From the NCBI RefSeq assembly GCF_040939455.1, contig NC_134136.1, forward strand, positions 71,666,501 to 71,730,500: a stretch of DNA of 64,000 nt. The letters run 5' to 3'. Shown one piece after another: positions 47,450 through 61,500 of the stretch (position 1 is the first letter of the stretch; every line of letters begins with the position of its first letter). The notes under the pieces are model-generated. The model was given only the letters and a program-made list of their open reading frames with translations. It was not told where the DNA came from and searched no databases. The position numbers and the translations under genes are program-made. This stretch comes from Microcebus murinus (lineage: Eukaryota; Chordata; Mammalia; Primates; Cheirogaleidae).

Positions 47450-47630
47450 CAAGTGTTTCTCAAATTGTGATCTGGGGGTCACCTGCAATAGGATTGCCTA
47501 GTGTGCTGATCAAATGCATGCAAATTTGGGTCCCCACTGATACCTGCTGACAAAGAAGGCAGGGAGCAGGGATCAACATTTGTCAAGCTCCCAAGTTAAT
47601 TCTAATGTGCAAGAAGTTTTGAGATACAGT
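47450..47630. mobile_element. MER5-like (hAT-Charlie) DNA transposon relic
   Basis: Ends resemble inverted copies (GTGTTTCTCAAATTGTGATC at the left, AAGTTTTGAGA at the right). Internal text GGGGGTCACCTGCAATAGGA and CAAGCTCCCAAGTTAATTCT matches the MER5 pattern. About 180 bp, non-autonomous. Confidence 0.75.
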
Positions 47631-47750
47631 AAGCTATTGCATAAGGTCTAACTAAGCAAATTTGCTTAGCTTAGCCAATCAAGCCTTTCAAAATAGACAA
47701 ACATCTGTCTCTCTAGCCTTACGTTTTCCATTTTCACATGTGAATACTTC

Positions 47751-47880
47751 CATTCATTCATTCATTTTTAATCATTAATTGAGTAATCTATTCATTATTG
47801 AAAAAAATATTTATTGTCTATTATGATATGCTTGGCATTGTTCCAGGTTCTAAAGATATAGGGGAAGCAAGACAAATTGG
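47751..47880 (-). mobile_element. L2/MIR-like 3' tail (reverse)
   Basis: A CATTCATTCATTCATT run followed by AAATATTTATTGTCTATTAT, GATATGCTTGGCATTGTTCC and AGGTTCTAAAGATATAGG. Confidence 0.65.
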
Positions 47881-48879
47881 CTCCTGCTCATACTTTTTAT
47901 CTCCTTTGTGCAGCCCCACCCATCTCTTAAACAATGGAACACTATCATAGTTCTTCCTGGTCTGTATAGTTTCCCCGAGTGATCAACTTTCATGCTCTGT
48001 GATCCTCTCTATGCTGATAAATACAAGTTGTGTATCTCTAGTCCACTTCTCTTTCCTGGTCTCCAGAGTTTTGTAGCCATCTTCCTGCTTGATATTGCCT
48101 CTAAAATTAGCCACATGCACATTCAACTTTTTGTGTCAAAAACTAACTGAAAATCTGCACTCTAACCAACTACTTAATTCCAGTGTCTTCTTATTGTAGT
48201 CAAAAGCTTTCTCATCATCCTAAACCCTGCCCTGTCCTGCCCATCCAATTTCCAATCATTACATACTACCAAAACTACTTTTTAAAGAAGTTTTAAATCA
48301 TTGCCTTCCCCACTGTCATTAGCTTAGATAGGACATCATAACTTCTTGCCTGAATTAAAAAAGCAACTTTTCTGACTAATTTATTGTTTTATTATATTTA
48401 ATTACAAAAGAAATACTTTTTTCTTGTTACAAGTTAAGCAACATATAGGTATATAAGAAAAATAACAGCCTCCTCTTTTGTCTCTTCTCATTCTCTTAAG
48501 TAACCTGTGTTAACAGGCAACAGTTCCTTAACTAGTCCTGCTCCTCCTAATTTCAAAATTGCCCACACCACATCCATTCTTGATCCCAATGCCTCAGAAT
48601 GATCTTTTTTGTGTTACAAATGTGTTTCTTGCTCCCCTGCTTATCTACAGGATAAATATGAATATATTATAGTAGGGCTCATATTTACTTTCCCTGCACT
48701 CTAGTGTAGATCTCAATGTAATGATCATTGATAATTATTGACTTTTATATTGATATGTTTAAAAGATTGGCATCTTCTCAATATAAGGCAATTGTCATAT
48801 GTAAACACACACTCTCCATTTGTCTTCTTGAAAAGGCAAAAGGAGGGAGAGCAACAAACACTATATCCCTGGCTATATA
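47881..48879 (+). mobile_element. Diverged L2 body pieces
   Basis: 48300-48380 and 48521-48720 read like L2 ORF2 3' sequence (CCACATCCATTCTTGATCCC, AGAATGATCTTTTTTGTGTT, GCTCCCCTGCTTATCTACAG, GATAAATATG). 48381-48520 is an AT-rich interruption of unknown type. Too diverged to call a protein. Confidence 0.5.
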
Positions 48880-49095
48880 CTAAATGCTTTGTATAAAATT
48901 CTTCATTTTTTCTTCACAACAACCCTACGTGGTAGAGAGTATTGCTACTGCCATTTTCCAAATGAGAAAGGGAAGGATCACAGAGACACACTAATTTATT
49001 CAAAGTCAACAATCTAACTAGTGGAAACACCATAATTTGAACTCAGATCTGCTGTGATGCAGATGCTGTATTTATGACCACACTGTATCCTGGCT
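48880..49095 (-). mobile_element. MIR SINE (reverse)
   Basis: TGCCATTTTCCAAATGAGAA, CACCATAATTTGAACTCAGA and TGGTAGAGAGTATTGCTACT follow reverse MIR. Confidence 0.8.
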
Positions 49096-50000
49096 GAAAA
49101 CAATTTTGTAATTCTATGAAATTATTTTTTCCATAGAAGCATAAGGTAGGACCTAAGTCTGTCGGAGGCCAAGGGCCATCCTTCATCAACAATTATACCA
49201 GTTGCATTATAGATCCTGAAATGTATCAGATTATAATGTCTGTCCTGAGTCATTCAACCATCAAAAAAATCTTCTTCTCTTATAGGATCACCTACCCCTT
49301 ACTATTGATGGCTTTTATTCCTTTTTGGCATTTGGGATTATAATCATGTCTCAGCTTTATCCTGGCACATGTGGTTGAGCTAGTGCCAATCTCAACATAA
49401 TTTTCTCCCTTCTCCTGTTCCTTTGTTATAGTTATTATCTTCTTGCTGTCCTTTCATACACATTAATTTCTGAAATCATAATATTTAATTAAATATTCTG
49501 AAGTAGGAGGAAATGCCAAGCTCTGATTATTTTTTTTTCTGAAGTAGGGGGATTTCTGGAGCAAATATATGCATATTAGATAGTTACAACTGAGAAGCAG
49601 ATGTTAAAAGATTCAAAATTAGTATGTATCCAATAATACAAGGCTCTAAAGCAAACATATTTAATTGCCTTATAATTATGCAATAACTACTAAGCTATGG
49701 GGCACCAAATGCACACATGCACTATTTTGTTAGAGACTACATACAAGGAAATGTATTGATTTCAATGAACAATTAACTGAGCTCATGCTATGTTCTAGTT
49801 GCTACGGCAGATTCAGAAAGGAATAAGACACAAAACAATCTAACATGACACAGAGCAAGACAGGAAAAGGAGAAAAATGTGCTGGATGGAAGAGGAGATT
49901 CAAATGAGGGAGGCACCACTTCTGCTTATTTTATCAGAAAAAAATTCATGTAAATGTCAGTATCTGAACCTGTACTGAAAGGATATACAAGCACTTAATA
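49096..50000. other. Intergenic DNA with an L2-like tail
   Basis: 49770-49870 (CTGAGCTCATGCTATGTTCT, AATAAGACACA) resembles reverse L2. Otherwise nothing recognised. Confidence 0.45.
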
Positions 50001-50017
50001 GAAATAAGTGGAGAGGA

Positions 50018-50340
50018 GGCTGGGCACAGTGGCTCGCACCTGTAATCCTAGCTCTGTGGGAGGCCGAGGTGGGAGGATCGCTCAAGGTCAGGAGTTCGAA
50101 ACCAGCCTTAGCAAGAACGAGACCCCATCTCTACTAAAAATATAAAGAAATTAATTGGTCAACTAAAAATATATAGAAAAAATTAGCTGGGCATGTTGGT
50201 GCATACCTGTAGTCCCACCTACTCAGGAGGCTGAGGCAGAAGGATTCCTTGAGTCCCGGAGTCTGAGGTTGCTGTGAGCTAGGCTGATGCCATGACACTC
50301 TAGCCTGGGCAAATGAGTGAGACTCTGTCTATAAAAAAAG
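50018..50340 (+). mobile_element. Strepsirrhine-type Alu SINE
   Basis: Dimeric Alu from GGCTGGGCACAG to a short A-rich tail. The linker TTAATTGGTCAACTAAAAAT is lemur-type. The TSD GAAATAAGTGG is perfect at 50001-50011 and 50346-50356. Confidence 0.95.
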
Positions 50341-52525
50341 AGAGAGAAATAAGTGGGGGCGGGGGAGATATACAAGAGGCTAGATTGTCTCATAAAGAAG
50401 GAAAAGTTTTAGATGAGAAAGAAAACAAACAAACAATCATAGATTGGGTGTAATTCAAAGGGAGAAGTGTCAGGACTTATAAGAGATTACATGAGAAGAA
50501 ACTGTGAAGCACAAGAAAGAGCAAGATATCAGCAGAGGTCAATCCCATGAGGCTTGGAATCCAGCAAAAAAGAAAAGTGGAGTGGTTTGTTTCTCCCTCT
50601 CTCACATCTCTGGCAGTCTTAAATAAGGCTCCTGAGCTATTGGAGATCCTACCCTTATGAGCCCCAAAACTGCTGCTGCCAGTGAACCGGGAGCTTCCTT
50701 AGGACAAAGCACCAGGCTTTCAGCCCCCTTGGGGTGCTTCCAATCCCCACACACTCGAGCCAAGATGGCAGTTGCTATATTGCTTCTCCATTCACCATGT
50801 GCCTTTGTTCTTTCCACAGAGACTTAATCCCTCATTTTTCTTCTAATTCATTCCCACAAAAACATTTCTTAGCTTCGGCCCAGACTGCAAAAGGCACAGA
50901 GGGTCAGTGGGTCCTGGGGTAATCTGTGAGACCCCAGATCCTGGATGTTCCAGGCAGGCTGCCTTCCAGAGAGAGGGACAGAGATGACCATAGTGCTAGC
51001 TTCCCTCTATTCAAACTTTTTCTTCACTTCTGCCCCTCCTCAACCCACAGTTGCCAAAAGAGATGTTTCAGCTTGGACTCTCAGGAGCAGCTGCTTTTCC
51101 TCTGTTGGGACTTCTACAGAGAGTGTGGTTCAAACTTTTTCTCTTAAGACTTACAGAGGAGTATGCAGTACTCAGACTGTGAGCATCCTGCTTACTGGCC
51201 AATCTTGGTACTGCTTCCTTGGCTGTTACATCAGAATAGAACACACCCTGAAGAGGAGGGACATAAAACCTGCTTGAGCACCCAATAGGAAACCCAGTAT
51301 GATTCTCTCTGGCAAGGTAAGTAATTAATCTTCAAGGACCTGAGGATAGGCCCAACAGCAAGATCTCTTATCCTCAGGACTCAATCATGATGCTCAGAGG
51401 CACGGAAGGGATATTTGTGAAATAATCTCAGGAGGTGATGGAGCCCACATGGCCAGAACTGAACAGAGAGCACAGGGTGGGTCCATGCCACAGTGCACTC
51501 ATGGAACACCCCTCCACCCAATGGAAGACTGCACTTTCAGCCCAGGGCACAATCCTGAATGGGGAAGCTCCCAGCCCACATTACCAATGCTGGGGAACTC
51601 AGCTAGTTTGAGTCCTATCTGCTGACAAATGCCTGGGGGAGACTGCAGAGCAGGTGGAGGAGGTAGAAGAGCAAAACTGGCTCTTAACAGCCAGATTGTG
51701 GACGTCGGATAGCCTCCACTTCCACAAGCAGACTTTCTAGATGGACATGACCACTTCAGCCCCTCCCAGCAGATTTCCCCATAAGACTGGGAGTGGACTT
51801 TTGACACCTGCCTAGACATTGCCTTACCTGCTTTTGTGGAACCTGAGGGCAAGCTTACCACCCCAGCCACACCCAGCCTCACTCTCCCACTCACTTCTGC
51901 TGTGGTGAGAATAAGGACTCACCTGGAAGTTCCAGGGCGCCACCCACCACCTGGGATATTCCAGTGCTTCTCCTGAGGGGCTAGAGCCAGTCACAGGTCC
52001 CGAAACAACACTGTAGCTTGTTCCTTCTGAAAAGTGCTACCAGTGACAGGGATGTCAATTTGCTTAGCATTTCACAAAGTTTACTGGCTGCAATTATACA
52101 AGGTTTGGTTGATTCTTACCCACAAGCACAACCTACTGTCTGAGAGATTAAACTTGGTATGCCAATACAATTCGCACTGTTAAGAAGACCACAGGCTTGG
52201 GGAAAGAGAAAGGATCTCAAAGACCTCCAACCTCTATTATCAATGAGAGACCAGGAATCTGCCCACACACATAGCTGAACACTAGTGCAACCTACAAACA
52301 ACTAGCAATTGAGAAAACCACTTCACTAAGGACACCTATAATCAAGGCATCCACCCAGAAACTAGATCCCTCATCAAACTACCCACAAGGAAAGCAAAGA
52401 TTATTACTCAAAAAATGTTACAGATACAACTTATGAGTGAGGAGGGAAGGGGAAAAAAAGCCCCATCTGAACAAAAGGAAATCCAAAGATAAGAAGTGAT
52501 AGCTTCCCCAGATGAGAAGTAATCA

Positions 52526-53515
52526 GTGAAAAAACTCTGGAAGTATGAAAAATCAGAGGAAAAGGACACTCCCAAAAGAGACACTAATTCTTTAGCAATG
52601 GATACCTACCAAAATAGAAATATTGAAATGACAGATAAAGAATGCCAGATATGGATTGTAAGGAAACTCAATGAAACCCAAGGAAACATTAAGAAACAAC
52701 TGAAAGAAACCAAAAACACAAATCAAGAAAGGAATGAAAAGTTCACTAAAGAGATTGACATATCAAAAACAAAAACTAAATGAAACTTCTAGAAATTAAA
52801 AATTCATTAAAAAATACAAAACACAATGGAAGATTTTAAGAATAGACTAGACAAGGCAGAAGAAAAAATCTCAGGGTTGAAGACAGCTCTTTTGAATTAA
52901 CTAGTCCATCAAAAATGAAGAAGAGAGAATTAAGATGATTAACAAACCCTACAAGAAATGTGGGATTATGTCAAACGGCCAAATATAATAATCATAGGCA
53001 CCCCTGAGGGAGAAGACGAAAACACACATGGGCTAGAAATTCTATTTGAAGGACTAATTGAGGACAATTTCCCATGTCTTGCTAGAGATTTGAACATCCA
53101 GATACAAGAATCTCAATGACTACCTGGGAGATTCATTGCAAAGAGCCAATCACCAAGACACATAGTCAACAGACTAGCCAAAATCAACACAAAGAAGGAA
53201 CTCCTGTGAGCCGTGAGGTGAAAACATCAAGTACTTAAAAAGGAAAACCCATGAGTCTAACTGTAGACTTCTCAACTGAAATCTTACAAACCAGAGGGAT
53301 TGGGACTCCATATTCAGTCTTCTTTAACAGAACAGCATCTAGCCTATAATTTGGCATCCTGCAAAACAAAATTTCATATATGGAAGAGAGATAATGACTT
53401 TTCCAGAAAAGCAAACACCAAAGGAATTTGTTAAGACCAGAAATTCCCTGAAAGAAACACTCATAACTGCCTTATACATGGATCAGCACAATAGACACCC
53501 ACCAGTGTAAAACCA
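52526..53515 (+). pseudogene. ORF1: L1-P ORF1 remnant
   Basis: The first 85 codons (52526-52783) are open and align with the N-terminus and the start of the coiled coil of L1-B ORF1 (MTDKECQIWIVRKLNETQGN). Beyond that, stops and frameshifts follow. The RRM-like region can be traced (around 52960-53100) and the C-terminal domain near 53240-53510. Not translatable. Confidence 0.82.
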
Positions 53516-53540
53516 CCCAGAAGCTAAAGGTCAGAGCTAA

Positions 53541-56224
53541 TATGCAACAATAGCACAAGAGGTAAAACAACGCAATAAAGTATACCAAAGAGGATTAACA
53601 GAACAACATCACATATATCAATTATATCAGTTAGCATGAATGGTCTGAATGTGCTACTCAAGATCCATGAGTAGGCTGAATGGATGAGAAAATACAAACA
53701 AATTATCTTCTGTCTCCAGGAAACATGTATAACTCACAAGGATTCATATAAATTCAAAGTGAAGGGATAAAAAAAATATTCCATGCAAACAGACACCAAA
53801 AGAAAGCAGATTTGTCCCTTATCATATCAGATAAATTGAACTTTAAATCAGCAATAATAAAGACAAAGATGATAATTATATATTCATAAAGGGAATAATT
53901 CAACAAGAAGCTATACTAATCGCAAATATTTAAGCATCTAACACAAGCACCCAGTTTCATAAAGCAAACCCTACTAGATCTAAGTAAAGACATAAATGAT
54001 TTTTGTCTTTTTTGCCAGGGACTTTGATACATCAGTAACAGAACTAAAAAGATCATCCAAGGAGAAAATAAAAAAAAAAAGAAACACTGGATTTAAACCA
54101 GACTGTAGAACAAAGGGGCCTAACAGACATTTACAGAACATTTTACCCCAAAGCAACTGAATATACATTCTTCTCATAAGCACATGGAACATTCTCCAAG
54201 ATGAATCATATCCTAGGCTAAAACGCATGCTAGAAAAAATCCAAAAGAATAGAAATCATACCATGTATCTTCTCACACTTCGGTGGAGTAAAATTAGAGA
54301 TTGACACCAAGAGAAATACTCAATTTTACACAGAGTGATGGAACTTAAACAACCTTCTGCTAAATGATTATTGGATCAATAATGAAATTAAGATGGAAAC
54401 CAAAAGATTCCATGTACTGAATGACAAAGGGGACACAAGGTACCAAAATATATGGAATTCAGCAAAAGCAGTCCTAAAGGAAAAATTTGTAGCCTTCAAT
54501 GCTTAATATCAAAAGACAGAAAGATCACAAATCGACAATGTAATGAAAGGTTACAATAAACTGTAAAAGGAAGAGGAAACCAAACACAAAGACTGCAGAA
54601 TAAAAGAAATATCTAAATCCAGACCAGAACTAAATGAAATAAAACAACAACAACAACAAAAATCAACACAAAGGATCACTTAAACAAAAGTTTGGTTCTT
54701 TGGAAGATAAACAAAATTGATAGAGCTCTTCTAGATTTAGCAGGAATAGAAGAGAATGGAACTATATAAGCATAATCAGAAATGAAAAAGTAGCTATTAC
54801 AAATGATAGCACATACAAAATATAGTCTGTGAATCCTATGAAAATCTCTATTCATAAATTTGAAAACATAGAGGAAATATACCAATTCCTAGAAACTCAT
54901 AACAACCCGATCGGGAAGAAATAGAACTCTTAAACAGACGGATAACAAACAATGAAACTGAAGTAGGAATAAAAAAATCTTCCAAAAACAAAAACAAAAA
55001 AGCCCTGGACCAGATGTAACCACACCTACAATGAAGAGCTGGCACCCATATTGCAGAAATAATTCCATACCACTGAGAAAGAGGAAAACCTCCCCAACTC
55101 ATTCTACGAAGCCAGTGTCATCTTGATACAAAACCCAAGAAAGGACACACACAAACACACAAAAGAAAACTACAGACCAATATCCTTTATGAATATATAT
55201 TGAAAAAACCCTCAATAAAATACTAGTAAACTGAATTCAAGAGCACAAGGAAAAAAAAAATAATCCACCATGATCAAGTGGGCTTCATCCCAGGGATGCA
55301 AGGATGATTCAACATATGTAAATCAATAAACATGATTAACCACATAAACAGAAGAAAAAAAAAAGACCATATGATCATCTCAATAGATGCAGAGAAAGCA
55401 TTCAACAAAATTCAGCATTCTTTCATGCTAAAAAACGTCAACAAACTAGGCATAGAAGGGGCTTATCTAAAGATTGTAAAAGCCATATATGTCAGACCCA
55501 CACCCAACATCATACTGAATGGGGAAAAGTAAAAAGCATTCCCCTTAAGAACTGGAACATTACAAGGATGCCCACTGTCTCCACTTCTACTCAACATAGT
55601 GCTGGAATTCCTAGCCAGAACCTTCAGGCAACGGAAAGAAATAAAGTATATCCAATTCAGAAAAGAATAGGTCAAACTTTCACAAACTTTCACATTTTTC
55701 TAATAATATGATCTTATATCTAGACAACTCCAAAGATTCTGCCAAGAGACTACTGGAATTGATAAAGAAATTCAGCAAAGTCTCAGGTTACAAAATCAAT
55801 GTACACAATCAGTAACACCAATATCAGCCAAGCTAAGAGTTAAATTGAAGATGCTATACCATTCACAATAGCTACAAAGAAAGTGAAATATCTAGGAATG
55901 CACTTTAACAAGGAGGTGAAAGATCCTACAAGGAGAACTACAAAACACTGAAACTTTTTCAAAAGAAGATAGACTAATGGCCAAAAAACATATGAAAAAA
56001 TCATCTACATCTTTAACCATCAGAGAAACACAAATCAAAACCACAATGAGATATCACCTAAAAGCTGTGAGAACAGCTTTTATTAAAAAGTCCCAAAACA
56101 ACAAATGCTGGCATGGATGTGGAGAGATTGGAACACTTATACACTGCTGGTGGGACTCAAGCTATTACAACCTCTATGGAAAGTGGCATGGAGATACCTC
56201 AAAGAACTAAAAGTAGAACTACCA
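53541..56224 (+). pseudogene. ORF2: L1-P ORF2 remnant (continues at 62750-63029)
   Basis: Traces of the endonuclease (53600-54300), the RT start (55200-55600; the region coding the [20 protein letters not shown] block at 55332 onward), and the C-terminal region from 55955. The catalytic FADD area near 55690-55710 is disrupted. A deletion of about 870 bp joins the region after RT to the HMKKSSTSL region. The last part of ORF2 lies beyond L1-Q at 62750-63029, with the IAAQFIIA block. Several frameshifts and stops. Confidence 0.85.
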
Positions 56225-57529
56225 AACTAGAGGAAAGAAGCAGGAAGACTAGCATACAGCGGACGAGGGCCGGAAGGAGGGGTACCTGAGACCCCGGGAG
56301 ACTCCACGGGAGGAGGCTGCGGAGGAGAACTGGAGGCTGATACCACCGGAGCAGCCCGGAGACCAGCGGCAAGGGTAGGTGGATTCGCTGTTTCCCCTCC
56401 CTTGCATTCAGGACTGCTGGTGGTCTCCCCAGCGGGTGGAGAGACCAGCGGACACCAGCCCAGAGATCGCCGCCGCCTGTCAACGGTGAGCCTGTAGCAG
56501 ACGTGGCACCAGGTTCCCAACTTCCTCCGGGCACCTCGGTGTGCACGGACCCGAGCCGCGCGGCAGGCACCATATTGCCTCCTCCTCCCCTCCGCCTACC
56601 CTGCCCGCGGCTGCCCAGAGAGAAAATACATCCACCAGCCGGAGGCACTTCCAGGGAACAGGACCTTCCCGTTTGGGACCCCGCCCGCCCTCCCAGGTGC
56701 TGCTGGCACCGTGTTCCCAGGAAAACGGTGCCGACTCAGAGGCTGAGAGACATAGACCCAGCTTGGGCTCCCTGTGGGTGAATTAGGACCGGAAATCCTC
56801 TCCCTGGTGGGAATACAGTTTGAACTCTGGGACCCAGAGGTCGGACCTGCAGACCAGATCCCCTGCACCAAGGGCTAGCATTGCCCGGGGCACAGAAGGG
56901 TTATACGTGAACAGCCTACTGAGGTGTGTGTGCCTCCACGGGCGGAACTGCATCCTAGAGGGCAACCCTCCTCCCAGGAGGAGGCCATGCGCCCAACCCA
57001 GGTGGCATTCCTGTGCAGGGAACCTCCCCGCCGGCATCACAGTCCGGGGAGGCCTGGTGGCTTGTGGTCTGGCCTGCTGGCAGAGGCCCAGGAATAGCTG
57101 CGGAGTTGGGGAGGGTGGAAAGAAGCGAGGCCTGCTGCAGACTGCGGGTCTCAGACAGCCCCACCCCCACACCCAGACTTTCTGGCTGAGCAGGATCATT
57201 CCAGCCCCGCCCTGACAGCTTTCCCTGGAAGCAGAGAACAGAACTTTGACCCCTGATAACGGCCTGAGGGCAGGCTTACCCAACCCAGCTCCGCCCAGAA
57301 CGAGAGCTGATAACAGGACTCAAAATCAACACCATAGCCTGTTCCTCTAAGCAAACGCCACCTACTGACAGGGACGGCATCTTGCACAGCCTTTCCACCG
57401 CACCCACTGACTCAATATACAGGGAGTGGTCCAATTTCACCCACAGGCACCACCTAACGCCTCAGAAACTAAACAAGGTGTGTGAATACCCAAACAATAA
57501 CCTAAGGAAAGAAACAACAACTGATCCAC
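56225..57529 (+). promoter_or_regulatory. L1-Q 5'UTR, 5'-truncated
   Basis: GC-rich and homologous to L1-B 1733-3022, but lacks the first 85 bp with the YY1-like motif. The ORF1 start at 57530 has C at -3, weaker than the G in L1-B. Confidence 0.78.
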
Positions 57530-58522
57530 ATGGGAAGAAATCAGCGAAAGAACTCAGGAAATATGAAGAACCAAACGGAAAATACACCCCCAAAGAGGAG
57601 CACCAGCCCCCTAGAAACGGACACCGACCAAAATCAGGCAACCAATATGACAGAAGAGGAATTTCGTATGTGGAACATAAGAACACTAACCCAGCTACAA
57701 CAACAACTCAACAACCAACACCAAGAAACCACAAAAAGTCTCCAGGATATGAGAAAAGAAATAGACAAATTGAAGAAAAGTGTAACCGAACTCCTGGAAA
57801 TGAAGAATCAATTCAACGAACTACAAAATACAGTGGAAAGTCTCAAGAACAGGGTAGATGAAGCAGAAGAAAGAATCTCAGAGCTTGAAGATAACACACT
57901 CCAATTAAATAAATAAGTCACAGAAATAGAGCAGAGAAACAAGAGAAAAGAGCAAAGCCTACAAGAGCTGTGGGATTTTGTGAAGAAACCTAATGTGAGG
58001 GTCATAGGGTTACAGGAACGGGAAGAAGACAACACTCAAGGGTTGGACAAGCTGTTTGAAGATATAATAGAGGAAAATTTCCCAGGCCTTGCTCAAAATC
58101 TTGATATACAAGTTCAAGAAGCTCAGAGGACCCCTGGGAGATTCAACGCAAACAGGAAGACGTCACGACATGCAGTCATCAGACTAACCAAAGTATCAAC
58201 TAAAGAGGCCCTTCTAAGAGCTATAAGACAAAAGAAGCAAGTAACATACAAGGGAAAGCCAATTCAAATAACATCAGATTTCTCTAATGAGACTTTACAA
58301 GCAAGGAGAGACTGGGGGCCCATTCTCACTCTTTTGAAACAAAACAATGCCCAGCCTAGAATATTATTCCCTGCAAAACTAACCTTCGTATATGAAGGAG
58401 AAATAAAAACATTCTCAGACAAGCAAAGGCTCAGAGAATTCACCAAGACAAGACCAGCCCAACAAGAAGTAGTTAAAACAGCGTTATGCACGGAACATCA
58501 TAATAATAACCCACGAATATAA
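57530..58522 (+). pseudogene. ORF1: L1-Q ORF1, one nonsense codon
   Basis: Same 993-bp span as intact L1-B ORF1. A single in-frame TAA at 57914-57916 (TCA in L1-B) stops it at codon 129 inside the coiled coil. The frame then stays open to 58522, with the RRM-like domain and QARRDWGPIL in the C-terminal domain. There is no frameshift. The truncated product would lack both RNA-binding domains. Confidence 0.95.
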
Positions 58523-58563
58523 AAACAACCAAAACCCAAAGATATTAAAGGCCAGATATTACA

Positions 58564-61500
58564 ATGGCTCAAGACAGAAATCATAGCAACAATATCCAAC
58601 CCAACAGAATGATCAGTAATCTACCTTACCTATCAGTTCTCTCAATAAATGTGAATGGCTTAAACTCTCTACTCAAGAGACATAGGCTGGCTGAATGGAT
58701 AAGAAAATACAGGCCAAGTATATGCTGTCTTCAGGAAACACATCTAACCTGCAAGGATGCATATAGACTAAAAATCAAAGGGTGGAGATCAATATTCCAA
58801 GCAAATAGAAGCCAAAAGAAGGCTGGTGTGGCAGTTCTAATTTCAGACGATTTAGTTTTTAAACCAACAAAAGTAGTAAAAGACAAAGAGGGTCATTATA
58901 TAATGGTGAAGGGCACAGTCCAACAAGAAGAGATAACAATTTTAAATATATATGCACCCAACTTAGGTGCACCCAGATTCATAAAGCAAACCTTACTGGA
59001 GCTAAGCAAATGGATTAATAGCAATTCCATAATCGCCGGAGATTTCAACACCCCACTGACGGCACGAGACAGATCCTCCAAACGGAAAATTAATAAAGAA
59101 ATAATGGACTTAAACAAAACTATAGAACAATTGGGTCTGACAGACATTTACAGAACATTCTACCCAAAATCCACTGAATATACGTTCTTCTCATCAGCTC
59201 ACGGGACATTCTCTAAGATTGACCATATCCTAGGACACAAAGAAAATCTCAAGAAATTTGAAAAAATAGAAATCATACCATGTACCTTCTCAGATCACAG
59301 TGGAATAAAAGTAGAGATCAACCCTAACAGAAACTCACATTTCTACACAAAAACGTGGAAATTAAACAACCTCCTACTAAATGATTACTTCGTAAATGAA
59401 GAAATCAAGACGGAAATAAAAAACTTCTATGAAGAAAACGACAATGGAGAGACAAGCTATCAACTCCTCTGGGACACAGCTAAAGCAGTTCTGAGAGGAA
59501 AGTTTATCTCCATAAATGCCTATAACCAAAAGACAAGAAGATCACAAATAGACAATCTAATGAAACGACTCAAAGAGCTGGAAAAAGAAGAACAGACCAA
59601 CTCCAAACCCAGCAGAAGAATTGAAATCAACAAGATCAAATCAGAACTAAACGAAATTGAAAACAGGAAAGCTATTCAGGAGATTAATAAAACAAAAAGT
59701 TGGTTCTTTGAAAAAATAAACAAAATTGACACACCATTGGCTAAGCTAATGAAAAGCAGAAAAGAGAAATCTCTAATAAGCTCCATCAGGAATAAAAAAG
59801 GAGATATCACAACTGATCCCAAAGAGATACAAGACACAATTTACGAATACTACAAAAATCTTTATGCACACAAACTGAAAAATGTGGAGGAAATGGACAA
59901 ATTTCTAGAAACACACAGCCTCCCTAGGCTCAACCAGGAAGAAATAGATTCCCTGAACAGACCAATCTCAACAGCTGAAATAGAAACAGCAATTAAAAAT
60001 CTCCCTAAAAAGAAAAGTCCCGGTCCAGATGTCTTCACACCTGAATTTTACCATACTTACAAAGAAGAACTAGTACCTATCTTGCAGAAACTATTCCACA
60101 ACATCGAGAAGAACGGAAACCTCCCTGACACCTATTATGAAGCGAATATTACTCTGATACCAAAACCAGGAAAGGATGCAACAAAAAAAGAAAACTACAT
60201 ACCAATATCCCTAAAGAATATAGATGCAAAAATTTTCAACAAAATCTTAGCTAACCGAATCAAGACACTTATCAAAAAAATAATCCACCACGACCAAGTG
60301 GGCTTCATCCCAGGGATGCAGGGATGGTTCAACATACGTAAATCTATAAATGCAATTCACCACATCAACAGAAGCAAAAACAAAGACCACATGATTCTTT
60401 CAATAGATGCAGAAAAAGCTTTTGACAAAATTCAACACCCTTTCATGATACGAACACTTAAGAAAATAGGCATAGAAGGGACATACCTAAAAATGATACA
60501 AGCCATATATGACAGACCCATAGCCAACATCATACTGAATGGGGAAAGATTGAAATCATTCCCACTTAGAACTGGAACCAGACAAGGTTGCCCACTATCT
60601 CCACTTCTGTTCAACATAGTGCTGGAAGTCTTGGCTACAGCAATCAGACAGGAAAATGGAATCAAAGGTATCCAAATAGGGGCAGAAGAGATCAAACTTT
60701 CACTGTTTGCTGATGATATGATATTGTATCTAGAAAACCCCAAGGATTCAACCAAGAAACTCCTGGAAGTGATCAATGAATTTAGTAAAGTCTCAGGATA
60801 CAAAATCAATACACAGAAATCAGAGGCATTCATATACGCCAACAACAATCTAATTGAGAACCAAATCAAAGACTCAATTCCCTTCACAATAGCAACAAAG
60901 AAATTAAAGTACCTAGGAATATATTTAACCAAAGAGGTAAAAGACCTCTACAGGGAGAACTATGAAACACTGAGGAAGGAAATAGCAGAGGATGTAAACA
61001 GATGGAAATCCATACCATGCTCGTGGATCGGCAGACTCAATATCATCAAAATGTCTATACTACCCAAACTGATCTACAGATTCAATGCAATACCTATTAA
61101 AATCCCATCAGCATTCTTCACAGATATAGAAAAAATAATTTTACGCTTCATATGGAACCAAAGAAGACCCCGAATATCAAGAGCAATTCTAGGCAACAAA
61201 AACAAAATGGGAGCCATTAACATGCCAGGTATCAAACTATATTACAAAGCTGTAGTAATTAAAACAATGTGGTATTGGCACAAAAATAGGAACATTGACC
61301 AGTGGAACAGATTTGAGAGTCCTGATATAAAACCATCCTCATATAGCCATCTCATCTTTGACAAAGCAGACAAAAACATACGCTGGGGAAAAGAATCTCT
61401 CTTCAATAAATGGTGCTGGGATAACTGGATAGCCACCTGTAGAAGGCTATAACAGGACTCACACCTTTCACCTCTCACAAAAACCAACTCACGCTGGATA

